Assembly (NCBI GenBank): GCA_020632475.1
Contig: JACKFM010000001.1
Coordinates: 558,001 to 622,000 of the forward strand
DNA: 64,000 nucleotides
DNA from: Candidatus Omnitrophota bacterium
GTDB taxonomy: Bacteria > Omnitrophota > Omnitrophia > Omnitrophales > Aquincolibacteriaceae
Direction of reading: 5' to 3'
Of this stretch, positions 44,815 through 54,684 are shown piece by piece (position 1 is the first letter of the stretch; each line of letters begins with the position of its first letter). Both the position numbers and the translations under genes were made by a program. Below the pieces are notes generated by a model that was given only the letters and a program-made list of their open reading frames with translations, searched no databases and had not been told where the DNA came from.

Positions 44815-45999
44815 ATGAAAACACATCAAATCCAAAAACTCTATTCTGATTATATTTTACCGACCTATAAGCAGTTTCCCGTATGCTTTGTTCGGGGCAA
44901 AGGGGCTCGTCTGTGGGATTTAGAGGATCGTGAATATCTTGATTTTTTTCCCGGCTGGGGTGTTTCCGGACTCGGCCATTGCCATCCGGCTGTGACGAAT
45001 GCGGTTAAAGACCAGGTTAGGAAAATTATTCACATTCCGAATAATTTCTTCAATCTCAAACAGGCCCAATTGGCCCGGGAAATTGTGCGCTATGCCTTTC
45101 CCGCAAAGGTTTTTTTCTCAAATAGTGGCGCTGAGGCCGCTGAGGGGGCGATTAAAACCGCACGTAAATTTGGCGCGCCGGATAACCGCTATGAAATTAT
45201 CACCATGAAAGGGTCTTTTCACGGACGGACTTTTGCCGCCATGGCTGCGACGGGGCAGGAACGTATTCATCAGGGATATGGTCCAATGCTTGAAGGGTTC
45301 CGTTATGCGGAGTTCAATTCACTCGAATCGGTTAAGAAATTAGTCAATGAGAAAACGGTTGCGGTTTTTCTTGAACCCATCCTGGGAGAAGGGGGGATTC
45401 ATGTCGCAACGCCTGAGTTTATGAAAGGTTTGAGAGCCTTGTGTGATGAGCATAAGATGCTTTTGATGGTCGATGAGGTGCAGACGGGGATGGGCCGAAC
45501 GGGTAAAATGTTTGGTTATCAGCACTATGGGATTGAACCGGATGTCATGACGCTTGCAAAATCGCTCGGAGGAGGGGTGCCGATCGGAGCCTTTGTGGTG
45601 CATGAAAAAATTGCTGACGGGCTGTTCAGTGCCGGAATGCATGGTTCGACTTATGGCGGCAATCCGCTTGTCGCCTCGGCAGCTCTGGCTGTTTTTAAGG
45701 CTATTGAAAAAGGCGGGCTGCTGCATAAGAGTATCCAGATGGGAGACGTTTTGACCCAAGAACTGGAAGCCCTGTGCCGCAAATATGATTTTATTCATGA
45801 GGTTCGGGGTGTGGCCTTGATGAGGGCTCTGCAGTTGACTGTCCCCGGAATGCCTTTTGTTGAAGCTGCATTGAAGAAAGGTTTAATTATCAATTGTACG
45901 CAGGAAAATGTATTGCGGATTATGCCCTCGATGACGGTGACGAAAGGTCAGATTCTTAAGGCGATGCACATTCTGGATAAAGTTTTTTCCGGGAAATAA
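44815..45999 (+). CDS. argD: Acetylornithine aminotransferase
   Basis: A class III PLP aminotransferase, 394 residues. YLDFFPGWGVSGLGHCHP, FFSNSGAEAAEGAIKTARK, MVDEVQTGMGRTGKMF and the PLP-Lys segment LAKSLGGGVPIGAF are clear. It may also act as the succinyl-diaminopimelate aminotransferase, as known for ArgD in some bacteria; a separate dapC is not in the window. Confidence 0.96.
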   Translation: MKTHQIQKLYSDYILPTYKQFPVCFVRGKGARLWDLEDREYLDFFPGWGVSGLGHCHPAVTNAVKDQVRKIIHIPNNFFNLKQAQLAREIVRYAFPAKVFFSNSGAEAAEGAIKTARKFGAPDNRYEIITMKGSFHGRTFAAMAATGQERIHQGYGPMLEGFRYAEFNSLESVKKLVNEKTVAVFLEPILGEGGIHVATPEFMKGLRALCDEHKMLLMVDEVQTGMGRTGKMFGYQHYGIEPDVMTLAKSLGGGVPIGAFVVHEKIADGLFSAGMHGSTYGGNPLVASAALAVFKAIEKGGLLHKSIQMGDVLTQELEALCRKYDFIHEVRGVALMRALQLTVPGMPFVEAALKKGLIINCTQENVLRIMPSMTVTKGQILKAMHILDKVFSGK

Positions 46000-46056
46000 A
46001 AGAATATTTACGTTGATCATTTAAGAATTTTGAATACAAACGATGGAATGGAAAAT

Positions 46057-46971
46057 ATGAATAGTTTAATTTCGATCGCAGATCTTCAGCTTAAAGACAT
46101 TAACAAAATTTTTACTCTTGCGGGGCAGATGAAACGTAACCCGTCGAAATTCCACAATGCGTTGCATCGAAAAAAGTTTGCTTTGATTTTTGAAAAGCCG
46201 TCGACGCGGACATGGGTTTCGTTTGATGTAGGAATCCATGAACTGGGCGGCGGAGCAATTTATCTTGGGCCGGATGATATTAAGATGGGGGTTCGTGAGG
46301 AAGTTAGGGACATTGCTAGGGTACTGAATCGTTATATGGCCGGGGTTATTTTAAGAACGTTTAGCCATCAGACGATCACCGAATTTCAAAAATACTTTAC
46401 AAAACCTGTCATCAATGGTTTGAGTGATTATGAGCACCCCTGCCAGGCTTTGGCTGATTATCTGACGATTCGTGAAAAATTCCCCAAAAAGAAAAAACCG
46501 GTTTTTAGCTTTATCGGAGACGGTAATAACGTGTTGGCCTCATTGCTTTTGCTGACCGCCAAATTGGGCGGCGTGATTCGATATGCAACTCCTAAGACGA
46601 TGACTCCAGACAAGCAAGTGATTGCTCAGGCAAGGAAAATTGCCGTAAAGACAGGTGCTATTATCGAAGGATACTCTGACCCGAAGAAGGCTGTTAAAAA
46701 TGCGGATGTGATTTATACCGATGTCTGGGTCAGTATGGGTGAAGAAAAAATCAGAAAACAAAAAATGAAGGCCTTTAAAGGCATGCAGGTTAATCAAAAA
46801 CTGATTTCTATGGCTTCGAAATCGGTGATTGTGATGCACTGTCTGCCTGCGCATCGCGGTGAAGAAATCACCGATGACGTTATGGAGGGAAAACATTCAG
46901 TGGTGTTTGATCAGGCTGAAAATCGCTTGCATATTCAAAAAGCTGTATTATTGTATTTGTGTAAAAAATAA
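46057..46971 (+). CDS. argF: Ornithine carbamoyltransferase
   Basis: It makes citrulline from ornithine and carbamoyl phosphate. The phosphate loop is EKPSTRTWVSF, followed by DYEHPCQALADYL and the ornithine loop MHCLPAHRGEEI. ATG 46057 gives the family N-terminus (NSLISIADL); ATG 46048 and TTG 46030 are in frame. At about 304 residues it has normal length. The STRT motif is followed by W rather than the more common R; specificity still reads as ornithine from HCLPAHRG. Confidence 0.95.
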   Translation: MNSLISIADLQLKDINKIFTLAGQMKRNPSKFHNALHRKKFALIFEKPSTRTWVSFDVGIHELGGGAIYLGPDDIKMGVREEVRDIARVLNRYMAGVILRTFSHQTITEFQKYFTKPVINGLSDYEHPCQALADYLTIREKFPKKKKPVFSFIGDGNNVLASLLLLTAKLGGVIRYATPKTMTPDKQVIAQARKIAVKTGAIIEGYSDPKKAVKNADVIYTDVWVSMGEEKIRKQKMKAFKGMQVNQKLISMASKSVIVMHCLPAHRGEEITDDVMEGKHSVVFDQAENRLHIQKAVLLYLCKK

Positions 46972-47032
46972 ATCAATCGCGTATTACTATTGAAAAATGA
47001 GTGAACGCGATTTTTGAATTGGAGAGACTCAA

Positions 47033-48217
47033 ATGAAAAAGAAGGTTGTGCTTGCTTATTCTGGCGGTTTAGATACCTCGTGCGCGGTCAAATGGCTTAA
47101 GGATAAATACGATGTCGATGTCGTGTGTTTTTCCGCTTTTATCGGTGAAGTCCCCGATAAGGAAAAGCTTAAAAAGAAGGCGTTGGCTTCCGGTGCTATT
47201 AAAACTTATATTCAGGATCTTAAAGCCGAATTTGCTCAGGATTTTCTTCTGCCCGGGTTGTGGGCCCATGCCCGCTATGAAGGGGGCTATCCTCTGGCAA
47301 CGGCCTTTGGACGTCCGCTGATTGCCAAGCACTTGGTCGAAATTGCACATAAGGAAAAGGCTCAGTATGTGGCACACGGATGTACCGGAAAAGGCAATGA
47401 TCAGGTTCGTATTGAAGTCGGCGTGCGTACGCTGGATCCTCGTTTGAAAATTATTGCCCCCCTTAGGGAATGGGAATTTAAAACCCGTGAGGAGGAAATT
47501 GAATACGCCCAGAAACATAAGATCCCCGTGCAGGCAACAAAGGCAAGTCCTTATTCTATTGATAAGAACATTTGGGGGATTGCCATTGAAGCCGGTATCT
47601 TAGAAAATGCCTGGACCGAACCGCCCGAGGATGCCTATGTCATGACTCAGAGCATTGCCAAAACACCTAAAAAACCTAAGTATGTCGTCATTGAATTTGA
47701 ACGTGGCGTTCCCGTTAAGGTTGACGGAAAGCGCCGTGCCTTGGCAGATACAATCGAGTATCTCAATAAGGTCGCCGGACAATACGGGGTAGGCCGGTTT
47801 GATCAGATCGAAAACCGTCTTATTGGAATCAAGAGCCGTGAGGTTTACGAGGCTCCGGCTGCCGAGGTTTTGCTGACTGCCCATACAGAACTTGAGAATA
47901 TGGTGATGGACCGTGACTTTTTGCATTACAAGAAACTTCTGTCTGAAAAATATGCCGAGATGGTCTATTACGGACTTTGGTTTTCTCCGCTCAAGAAATC
48001 GCTGGATGCTTTTTTTAGTGCCAATCAGGCGCGTGTCACCGGTAAAGTCAGAATTAAATTGCATGCCGGACATGCGCGTTGCGTCGGGCGTGAATCTAAA
48101 AACTCCCTTTATTCCGAGAAGATGGCCACTTATTCCGAAGGAGATGCCTTTGATCACCATATGGCCGAAGGCTTCTTGAAGCTTTGGGGTCTTCCGTACG
48201 AGGGCATGGGGAAGTAA
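47033..48217 (+). CDS. argG: Argininosuccinate synthase
   Basis: It condenses citrulline with aspartate using ATP. AYSGGLDTSCAVKW is the pyrophosphatase-type ATP loop, followed by ATAFGRPLIAKHLVEIA, HGCTGKGNDQVR and SPYSIDKNIWG. At 394 residues it has normal length. GGAG upstream of ATG 47033 is the ribosome-binding site. It is the point where the aspartate pool enters the arginine pathway. Confidence 0.97.
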   Translation: MKKKVVLAYSGGLDTSCAVKWLKDKYDVDVVCFSAFIGEVPDKEKLKKKALASGAIKTYIQDLKAEFAQDFLLPGLWAHARYEGGYPLATAFGRPLIAKHLVEIAHKEKAQYVAHGCTGKGNDQVRIEVGVRTLDPRLKIIAPLREWEFKTREEEIEYAQKHKIPVQATKASPYSIDKNIWGIAIEAGILENAWTEPPEDAYVMTQSIAKTPKKPKYVVIEFERGVPVKVDGKRRALADTIEYLNKVAGQYGVGRFDQIENRLIGIKSREVYEAPAAEVLLTAHTELENMVMDRDFLHYKKLLSEKYAEMVYYGLWFSPLKKSLDAFFSANQARVTGKVRIKLHAGHARCVGRESKNSLYSEKMATYSEGDAFDHHMAEGFLKLWGLPYEGMGK

Positions 48218-48257
48218 AAAGTGGTTTCATAGTGACTTAAATTAAAGTGAGGGATGT

Positions 48258-49637
48258 GTGAAAAAACTTTGGGGTGGACGTTTTAAAAAAGAAACCGATC
48301 CCGCATTAAAATGTTTCAGCTATTCGCTGCTTGTTGACAGTGAGTTGCTGGAGGCAGAACTTTGCGTTAATGAGGTCTATGCCCGGATGCTGGCCAAAAC
48401 CGGGTTGATTACGGCTAAGGAAGCCTCCAGGCTGGTTAAGGGTTTAAAGACGATTGCCTCAAACTGGAAGCAGGGAGACGAACGTAAGTATTTTGAACGG
48501 TATGAAGATATTCATACCTTTGTGCAGCAGGAGCTTGAACGGATTACAGGTGATGTGGCCAAGAAAATTCATACCGGCCGCAGCCGTAATGATCTGGTTG
48601 TGACTTCTACACGCCTTTATCTGCGTTATGCCCTGAATGCGGTTGAGCTTAGAATTCGTCAGGCGCAAAAAGCGCTGGTGGGTTGTTCAGCCCGGTCTCA
48701 TGATTTGATTATTCCGGGCATGACCCATCTGCGTAAAGCTCAACCCGTCCTTTTGGCGCATCATTTGCTGGCCTATGTAGAGATGCTTGAAGAAGACCTT
48801 TCAAGAATCCGGGATGCCAAGAAGCGTTCGGATGTTTTAATTCTGGGTTCTGGAGCTCTTTCCGGCTCGGGACTTGCAATTGATCGTAAGTTTCTGGCCA
48901 AAGAACTGGGGTTTAAAAAGATTTCGGCCAACAGCATGGCCTCTGTGAGTGACCGCGGTTTTATTACCGAGGTTTTAAGCGCTCTGGCCATTCTCTGGAT
49001 GCATCTTTCACGTTTGTCGGAGGATTTCATTTTATGGAATTCGGAATGGCTGCGCTTTGTTGATCTGGATGACGCCTTTGCTACGGGTTCCAGTTTGATG
49101 CCGCAGAAAAAAAATCCGGACGTCTTTGAATTGATCAGAGGCCGGGCGGGTGTGATTTTCGGACATTTGATGGCTCTTTTAACTGTACAGAAAGGGCTCC
49201 CTTTAGCTTATAACCGGGATCTCCAGGAGGATAAACCCGGGCTTTTTGATGCCTTGAGTAAGACCCGGATTGCGTTAGAAGTCCTTTCTAAAACACTGGA
49301 TACGGCGTCATTCAACCGGGAGGCCATGGCTAAATCGGTTGAAGAAGATGCCCTTTATGCGACCGATATTCTTGAGTATCTGGTTAAGAAGAAAATGCCG
49401 TTTGCTCAGGCACACGAGATTGTCGGACAGGTGGTTTCCTATGCGGTTGAAAATAACCGTTCTATGAGAGATCTTCTGCTTGAGGAGTGGAAAGAATTTT
49501 CAGATAAATTTAAGGATGATATCTTTTTCATTTTCGATGCGCAGAAATCCATTGCCGCAAAGAAAACTCCGGGAAGCACCAACCCGGTCATGGTCAAAAA
49601 AGAAATTGCCCGTTGGCAGAAAATTCTAAAATCCTAA
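48258..49637 (+). CDS. argH: Argininosuccinate lyase
   Basis: It cleaves argininosuccinate to arginine and fumarate. LWGGRFKKETDPALK opens the protein; HTGRSRNDLV and the fumarase-family signature GSSLMPQKKNPD are present. At 459 residues it has normal length. GTG 48258 has GAGGG a few bases upstream. It completes the pathway from acetylglutamate to arginine within one operon. Confidence 0.97.
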   Translation: MKKLWGGRFKKETDPALKCFSYSLLVDSELLEAELCVNEVYARMLAKTGLITAKEASRLVKGLKTIASNWKQGDERKYFERYEDIHTFVQQELERITGDVAKKIHTGRSRNDLVVTSTRLYLRYALNAVELRIRQAQKALVGCSARSHDLIIPGMTHLRKAQPVLLAHHLLAYVEMLEEDLSRIRDAKKRSDVLILGSGALSGSGLAIDRKFLAKELGFKKISANSMASVSDRGFITEVLSALAILWMHLSRLSEDFILWNSEWLRFVDLDDAFATGSSLMPQKKNPDVFELIRGRAGVIFGHLMALLTVQKGLPLAYNRDLQEDKPGLFDALSKTRIALEVLSKTLDTASFNREAMAKSVEEDALYATDILEYLVKKKMPFAQAHEIVGQVVSYAVENNRSMRDLLLEEWKEFSDKFKDDIFFIFDAQKSIAAKKTPGSTNPVMVKKEIARWQKILKS

Positions 49638-49676
49638 CGGAATAATGTAGTTGTTTTAAGTCAGGAGAGATGCGTA

Positions 49677-50936
49677 ATGCACGATTTTAAATATATCAAT
49701 AATGAACTTTATTGTGAAAAAGTCAAAGTCGCCGACATTATTAAAAAAGTAGGTTCTCCGGCTTATATCTACAGCCATAAAACCTTTGTCGAGCACATTC
49801 GAAAACTCCAGGCCGCTTTTAAATCGGTCAAACCATTGATCTGCTACAGTATGAAAGCCAATTCAAATCTGGCCATTCTCAAAGCCGTGGTCAATGAGGG
49901 TGCCGGGTTGGATATCGTTTCCGGCGGAGAACTTTATCGTGCCAAGAAAGTTAAATGTCCGGCCGAACGCATTGTTTTTGCCGGAGTCGGAAAAACCGAA
50001 CGCGAAATCGAAGACGCCATCCGTTACGGGATTCTTTTTTTTAATGTGGAGTCTCTCCCTGAACTTGAACTTATTCAGAAAGTGGCCCGCCGCCTGAAAT
50101 GCAAGGCCAGCGTATCCATCCGTGTTAATCCGAACGTTGATCCGCGGACACATCGTTATATTGCGACCGGGAAAAAAGAAAGTAAATTCGGAATCGACCT
50201 TGGGCTTGCCGAAGGCGTTTTCTCCAATACGGCCAGATATCCCAATATTGAGCTTTGTGCGATTCACTGCCATATCGGCTCGCAGATCGTCAGCGGAGAA
50301 CCGTTTGTCGAGGCTTTCAAAAAAGTTGCGGCCTTTATTGATGAAATTGAGAAAAAATACAAAGTTAAAATCAAATACCTGAATCTGGGCGGAGGACTGG
50401 GCGTGATCTACAGTAATGAGAAACCCCAAACCGCGGCACAGTATGCCAGGAATATTCTGCCGATTTTTAAGGGCAAGAAATACCGCCTGGTTTTTGAACC
50501 GGGCCGCTTTGTTTCCGCTAACGGCGGTATTCTGGTCGGTCAGGTGATTTATGTGAAACGCACCCAGGTTAAGAATTTTGCTATTGTTGATGCCGCCATG
50601 AACGATCTTTTAAGACCTTCGCTTTATGATGCACATCATGAGGTGTGGCCGCTGAAACGCAGCAGCCGTACGGAAAAGGAAATTTATGACGTGGTCGGAC
50701 CGGTTTGTGAAAGCGGTGACGTGCTTGCCCGTGAGCGTCTGCTGCAGAAGCTTCATGACGGCGAATACGTGGCGATGATGTCGGCCGGAGCATATGGCTA
50801 TGTCATGGCTTCCAATTATAATTCACGCGGTCGTGCGCCCGAAGTGCTTGTCAAAGGTTCCAAATTTGAAATTGTCAAAAAACGCGAAGATTACCAGACT
50901 TTAATTGCCGGTGAAACCATTCCGGCTTTTGTTTAA
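49677..50936 (+). CDS. lysA: Diaminopimelate decarboxylase
   Basis: It decarboxylates meso-diaminopimelate to lysine. This is a fold-type III PLP enzyme of 419 residues with the PLP-Lys in CYSMKANSNLAIL, HCHIGSQI, LNLGGGLGV, EPGRFVSANGGILV and CESGDVLARER. Lysine synthesis follows arginine genes in the same operon, while dapFAB lies 5.6 kb downstream in another unit. Confidence 0.96.
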   Translation: MHDFKYINNELYCEKVKVADIIKKVGSPAYIYSHKTFVEHIRKLQAAFKSVKPLICYSMKANSNLAILKAVVNEGAGLDIVSGGELYRAKKVKCPAERIVFAGVGKTEREIEDAIRYGILFFNVESLPELELIQKVARRLKCKASVSIRVNPNVDPRTHRYIATGKKESKFGIDLGLAEGVFSNTARYPNIELCAIHCHIGSQIVSGEPFVEAFKKVAAFIDEIEKKYKVKIKYLNLGGGLGVIYSNEKPQTAAQYARNILPIFKGKKYRLVFEPGRFVSANGGILVGQVIYVKRTQVKNFAIVDAAMNDLLRPSLYDAHHEVWPLKRSSRTEKEIYDVVGPVCESGDVLARERLLQKLHDGEYVAMMSAGAYGYVMASNYNSRGRAPEVLVKGSKFEIVKKREDYQTLIAGETIPAFV

Positions 50937-50954
50937 TCTAAAGGGGGATTGACG

Positions 50955-51977
50955 ATGAAAAAGGCGACAGTATTTATTTTCTGTTTAGTTTTAAGTTTGA
51001 CCTGTTCTCTTTCAAATCTGTTGGCCGAAGATCAAAAGCCAGCGCTTCCGCTGGGCCTTGATCCTGACGGATTAATCATTCCTGAAGATAATCCGGTCAC
51101 AGAGGAAAAAATCGAACTGGGTAAAATGCTTTATTTTGACGCACGTCTTTCCAAAGACGGCACGGTCAGCTGCGCGACCTGTCACGATCCTCATAAAGGG
51201 TTTAGCGATCAGGCTCCTGTTTCAACCGGGATTAACGGGCAGAAGGGCGATCGCAGTGCTCCGAGTGTGATTAATTCGGCATTCAATTATTTTCAGTTTT
51301 GGGACGGCCGCGCACCCAGTCTTGAAGAGCAGGCCAAGGGCCCGGTGGAAAATCCGATCGAGATGGGTAATACCCATGAGGGGGCGGTTGACAATATCCG
51401 CGCAATTGAAGGCTACAAACCCTATTTTAAGGCGGCTTTCGGCGATGAAGAGGTTACGATTGACCGTATTGCCAAAGCGATTGCGACTTATGAAAGAACC
51501 GTACTATCCGGTAATTCGGCCTGGGATCGTTATGTGTATCTGAATGACGAAACAGCCATGAGCGAATCGGCTAAGCGCGGACTTGAACTTTTTGAAGGCA
51601 AAGCCAAGTGTACTCGCTGTCATGTCGGATTTAATTTAAGCGACAGCCTGTTTCATAATCTGGGTGTGGGCATGAACAAAGAGAATCCCGATCTCGGACG
51701 CTTTAAAGTGACCGGTGAAGAAAAGGATAAAGGTGCCTTCAAGACGCCGATCCTGAGAGATCTTCTGAAAACCGCACCTTACATGCATGACGGCAGTGTG
51801 GCGACGCTCGCAGAAGTTGTTGAGCTTTATGACAAGGGCGGTGAAGCAAATGAATGGCTCGATGTCAAAATGGAACCGCTTAACCTGAGTGATCAGGAAA
51901 AAGCGGACCTGGTGGCCTTTATGGAATCACTTGAAGGCGACTGGGAGCCTGTCGATGCCCCGGCTCTGCCGCAGTAA
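50955..51977 (+). CDS. Di-heme cytochrome c peroxidase (MauG/CcpA family)
   Basis: 340 residues with a Sec signal (MKKATVFIF to about LLA, residue 25), so the product is periplasmic. Two c-type heme sites are visible, CATCH near 78 and CTRCH near 220. KMLYFDARLSKDGTVSC, SAPSVINSAFNYFQFWDGRA and APYMHDGSVATLAEVVELYD are strong family segments. It would reduce hydrogen peroxide with electrons from a cytochrome. The rest of the operon is amino-acid biosynthesis, so its place is unexpected. It starts 18 bp after lysA and is followed by a clear terminator. Confidence 0.93.
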   Translation: MKKATVFIFCLVLSLTCSLSNLLAEDQKPALPLGLDPDGLIIPEDNPVTEEKIELGKMLYFDARLSKDGTVSCATCHDPHKGFSDQAPVSTGINGQKGDRSAPSVINSAFNYFQFWDGRAPSLEEQAKGPVENPIEMGNTHEGAVDNIRAIEGYKPYFKAAFGDEEVTIDRIAKAIATYERTVLSGNSAWDRYVYLNDETAMSESAKRGLELFEGKAKCTRCHVGFNLSDSLFHNLGVGMNKENPDLGRFKVTGEEKDKGAFKTPILRDLLKTAPYMHDGSVATLAEVVELYDKGGEANEWLDVKMEPLNLSDQEKADLVAFMESLEGDWEPVDAPALPQ

Positions 51978-52014
51978 GGTCTAGACGGTACCCGAAACAG
52001 CGATTGAATTGAGA

Positions 52015-52070
52015 GGTGTCAGGTTACTTTGATGAAGATATGAAAAGTAATCTGGCGCCTTTTATTTTTA
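52015..52070 (+). terminator. Strong intrinsic terminator of the arg-lysA-peroxidase operon
   Basis: A 16-bp stem: 52015-52030 pairs with 52044-52059, including three G-U pairs, around a 13-nt loop. TTTTATTTTTA follows at 52060-52070. The T-run overlaps the leuD stop codon on the other strand. Confidence 0.85.
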
Positions 52071-52709
52071 TAATTGAGGATGATGGTTTTTCTCGAATGC
52101 GGTAATCGAAGATTCGTGTTCGAGGGTAATGCCGATGTCATCCAGACCTTTGATTAAGCGGTCCTTGACGGCCGGATCGATTTCAAATGCAAAAGTAAGG
52201 GTGTCTTCGGCTGCATGGAGTATGATTTTCTGATTCTCAAGGTCTAAGGTCATCTCCAACCCCTCTGAGGCGGCATTGCCGGCTTCAAAAATCTGATTTA
52301 CTTCTTCTTCAGAAAGTTCAATTGTCAGCAAACCGTTTTTACCCGAATTGTTGCGGAAGATGTCCGCAAAGGCGGGGATCCGACTGCCATCCTCGGCTTT
52401 TTTCCATGGGGCAATTACTCCCGCATAGCCGGCTTGTTGCACGGCCCAGACCGCATGTTCGCGGCTTGAACCACAGCCGAAATTATTGCGGGCAACCAGA
52501 ATGGAAGCGTTCTTGAATTTCGGCTGGTTTAAAGCGAAATCCGGATTGGGGGATCCGTCTTCAAGGTATTGCCAGTCATGGAACAGATGTTCGCCAAAAC
52601 CGGTCCGTTTGATCGATTTTAAGAACTGTTTGGCAATAATCTGGTCGGTGTCGACATTGGCATTGTCGAGCAGCGCAATTTTTCCGCGATGTGTCTTAAA
52701 CTTTTCCAT
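52068..52709 (-). CDS. leuD: 3-isopropylmalate dehydratase small subunit
   Basis: 213 residues, the swivel domain of isopropylmalate isomerase. DNANVDTDQIIAKQFLKS, NFGCGSSREHAVWA and the later NNSGKNGLL are typical. ATG 52709 is taken by homology; GTG 52739 is in frame. No Shine-Dalgarno is seen at either. leuC lies 79 bp upstream on the same strand; a TGCCAC/GTGGCA hairpin (52734-52748) sits in the gap. Confidence 0.94.
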   Translation of the reverse strand: MEKFKTHRGKIALLDNANVDTDQIIAKQFLKSIKRTGFGEHLFHDWQYLEDGSPNPDFALNQPKFKNASILVARNNFGCGSSREHAVWAVQQAGYAGVIAPWKKAEDGSRIPAFADIFRNNSGKNGLLTIELSEEEVNQIFEAGNAASEGLEMTLDLENQKIILHAAEDTLTFAFEIDPAVKDRLIKGLDDIGITLEHESSITAFEKNHHPQL

Positions 52710-52788
52710 AGAATAGATATTTGAGCTTATAGATGCCACGAGGTGGCACCGGAATTTTTCATTTTTAATTCTTAAATTTTAATTGTTT

Positions 52789-54192
52789 TTAAGACAACCA
52801 TTTTCTGATATCGACAAAGTGCCCCTCGATAGCGGCAGCAGCTGCCATCTGAGGACTGACCAGATGAGTTCTTCCGCCTTTACCTTGCCGTCCTTCAAAG
52901 TTGCGGTTTGAAGTTGAAGCCGCACGCTCACCCGGTTTTAACTGATCCGGATTCATAGCCAGGCACATGCTGCAGCCGGACTCGCGCCACTCGCAGCCTG
53001 CCGCAATAAAGATTTTATCCAGCCCCTCTGCTTCAGCCTGTTTTTTAACCTGCTGTGAGCCGGGGACAATTAAAGCCGTAACGCCTTTGGCCACTTTGCC
53101 GCGTTTGAAAACTTCGGCACTGGCGCGCAGGTCTTCAATGCGGCCGTTGGTGCAGCTGCCGATAAAAACCGTATCAATTTTGATGTCTTCGACCGGAGTA
53201 CCTGGTTTGAGTCCCATATAATCAAGTGCCTGCTTTACATCTTTTGCGCTGTAGCCGGTAACGCCGTCGTAGGCCGGAATGCAGCTGGTTACATCGGTGA
53301 CCATGCCCGGGCTGGTGCCCCATGTGACCTGCGGTGCAACTTTAGAGGCATCAATGACAAGTGTACGGTCATATTTTGCACCCTCATCTGTTGGCAGAGA
53401 TTTCCAATAGGTGAGTGCTTTTTCGAAATCCGCTCCTTTGGGTGCAAATGGACGCTCAATGCGGGCAATGTATTCGTAAGTTATATCATCCGGTGCGATC
53501 AATCCGGCACGTGCTCCGGCCTCGATGCTCATGTTGCACATAGTCATACGGCCCTCCATGGAGAGAGAGCGAACCGCTTCACCGCAGTATTCCAAAACAT
53601 AACCGGTGGCACCGGCGGTGCCGATTTCCCCGATGAGTTTTAGAATCAAATCCTTGGCACTAACCGGAGCTTTAGGGATACCGGTGAATTCAACTTTGAA
53701 TGTCTTCGCTTTTTTCTGCGGTAGACACTGAGTTGCCAACACATGTTCGACTTCCGAGGTGCCGATACCGAAAGAAAGGGCGCCGAAAGCACCGTGGGTC
53801 GAAGTATGGGAATCTCCGCAGACAATGGTGGTGCCGGGCAGTGTCAGCCCCAGATCCGGGCCGATGATATGAACGATTCCTTGTTGATCACTGTTTAAAT
53901 CGTAAAGAGTAATGCCGAATTCCTTGCAATTTTCAGAAAGAGCATCGATCTGGGCCTTGGAAACAGGATCTTTAATATTAAAACGGTCCGTGGTCGGAAC
54001 GTTATGATCCATCGTGGCATATGTCAGCCGTGGCTGGCGGACTTTGCGTCCTGAAAGGCGCAGTCCCTCAAAGGCCTGCGGGCTTGTGACCTCGTGGATC
54101 AGGTGGCGGTCGATGTAGAGAATCGTCACACCGTCGGCCAGTGTTTTGACGGTATGTTTTTCCCAGATTTTTTCAAAAAGAGTCTTAGACAT
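52789..54192 (-). CDS. leuC: 3-isopropylmalate dehydratase large subunit
   Basis: The aconitase-family subunit binding the [4Fe-4S] cluster. [34 protein letters not shown] and [18 protein letters not shown] hold the cluster cysteines and catalytic residues. At 467 residues it has normal length for bacterial LeuC. ATG 54192 has no Shine-Dalgarno and lies 8 nt past a -10 box. It forms the isomerase with LeuD. Confidence 0.96.
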   Translation of the reverse strand: MSKTLFEKIWEKHTVKTLADGVTILYIDRHLIHEVTSPQAFEGLRLSGRKVRQPRLTYATMDHNVPTTDRFNIKDPVSKAQIDALSENCKEFGITLYDLNSDQQGIVHIIGPDLGLTLPGTTIVCGDSHTSTHGAFGALSFGIGTSEVEHVLATQCLPQKKAKTFKVEFTGIPKAPVSAKDLILKLIGEIGTAGATGYVLEYCGEAVRSLSMEGRMTMCNMSIEAGARAGLIAPDDITYEYIARIERPFAPKGADFEKALTYWKSLPTDEGAKYDRTLVIDASKVAPQVTWGTSPGMVTDVTSCIPAYDGVTGYSAKDVKQALDYMGLKPGTPVEDIKIDTVFIGSCTNGRIEDLRASAEVFKRGKVAKGVTALIVPGSQQVKKQAEAEGLDKIFIAAGCEWRESGCSMCLAMNPDQLKPGERAASTSNRNFEGRQGKGGRTHLVSPQMAAAAAIEGHFVDIRKWLS

Positions 54193-54200
54193 AGGCGCGT

Positions 54201-54229
54201 AGTATAGGGGAACGGGCTGTTTTCTGCAA
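54201..54229 (-). promoter_or_regulatory. leuCD promoter (leaderless geometry)
   Basis: Reverse strand: TTGCAG (54229-54224), 17-nt spacer, TATACT (54206-54201), then 8 nt to ATG 54192. The -35 is weak and the -10 matches 5 of 6. Confidence 0.5.
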
Positions 54230-54248
54230 GACCAAGGTATCCGCCCTT

Positions 54249-54276
54249 TTGCTTTTCGGCGTTCATACGGTACAAT
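54249..54276 (+). promoter_or_regulatory. Promoter of the MazG-like gene group
   Basis: TTGCTT (54249-54254), 16-nt spacer, TACAAT (54271-54276). AGGAG at 54291-54295 serves ATG 54301. It is divergent from the leuCD promoter. Confidence 0.5.
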
Positions 54277-54300
54277 AAATATTATTTGAGAGGAGATTTC

Positions 54301-54612
54301 ATGAGTAAAACGATTTCACAGTGGATTGAACAGTGCCACGGGCTTGCCCGTGAAAAAGGTTTTTGGGACAATGACCGCAATGTCGGCGAAATGCTGATGC
54401 TGATTGTCTCAGAACTCGGCGAGGGGATTGAGGCCCATCGTACGGGTAAACAAGGTCTGCTTGAGAAAGATACCTTTGAGGATGAATTGGCGGATACCGC
54501 CATCCGGCTTTTTGATTTGTGCGGAGGGCTCGGTATTGATCTTGAACGTCAGATTGAATGGAAAATGAAATTTAATGAAAGTCGTGAAAAAAAACACGGG
54601 AAAGCTTATTAG
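54301..54612 (+). CDS. MazG-like nucleotide pyrophosphohydrolase family protein
   Basis: A single all-alpha MazG-type domain of 103 residues. [11 protein letters not shown] provides the ExxE metal site and [15 protein letters not shown] the ExxD site. Such proteins hydrolyse (d)NTPs or noncanonical nucleotides; the substrate is not readable here. ATG 54301 has a strong AGGAG 5 nt upstream. The Trp-rich start ([17 protein letters not shown]) is typical of phage- and bacteria-encoded small MazG-like proteins. Confidence 0.82.
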   Translation: MSKTISQWIEQCHGLAREKGFWDNDRNVGEMLMLIVSELGEGIEAHRTGKQGLLEKDTFEDELADTAIRLFDLCGGLGIDLERQIEWKMKFNESREKKHGKAY

Positions 54613-54684
54613 GACTAAGGACTGAGGTTTGAGGGCTGAGTGAGACAGTTGGTCAAAAAAATAAAAAGAAACCGAGAATAAGAA

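Noticed and set aside
52734..52749. AGGTGGCAC shared between the leuC/leuD gap and the rpmB start region (31225-31233)
   Set aside because: A single 9-mer match in 64 kb is weak, and the two copies sit in different functional positions.
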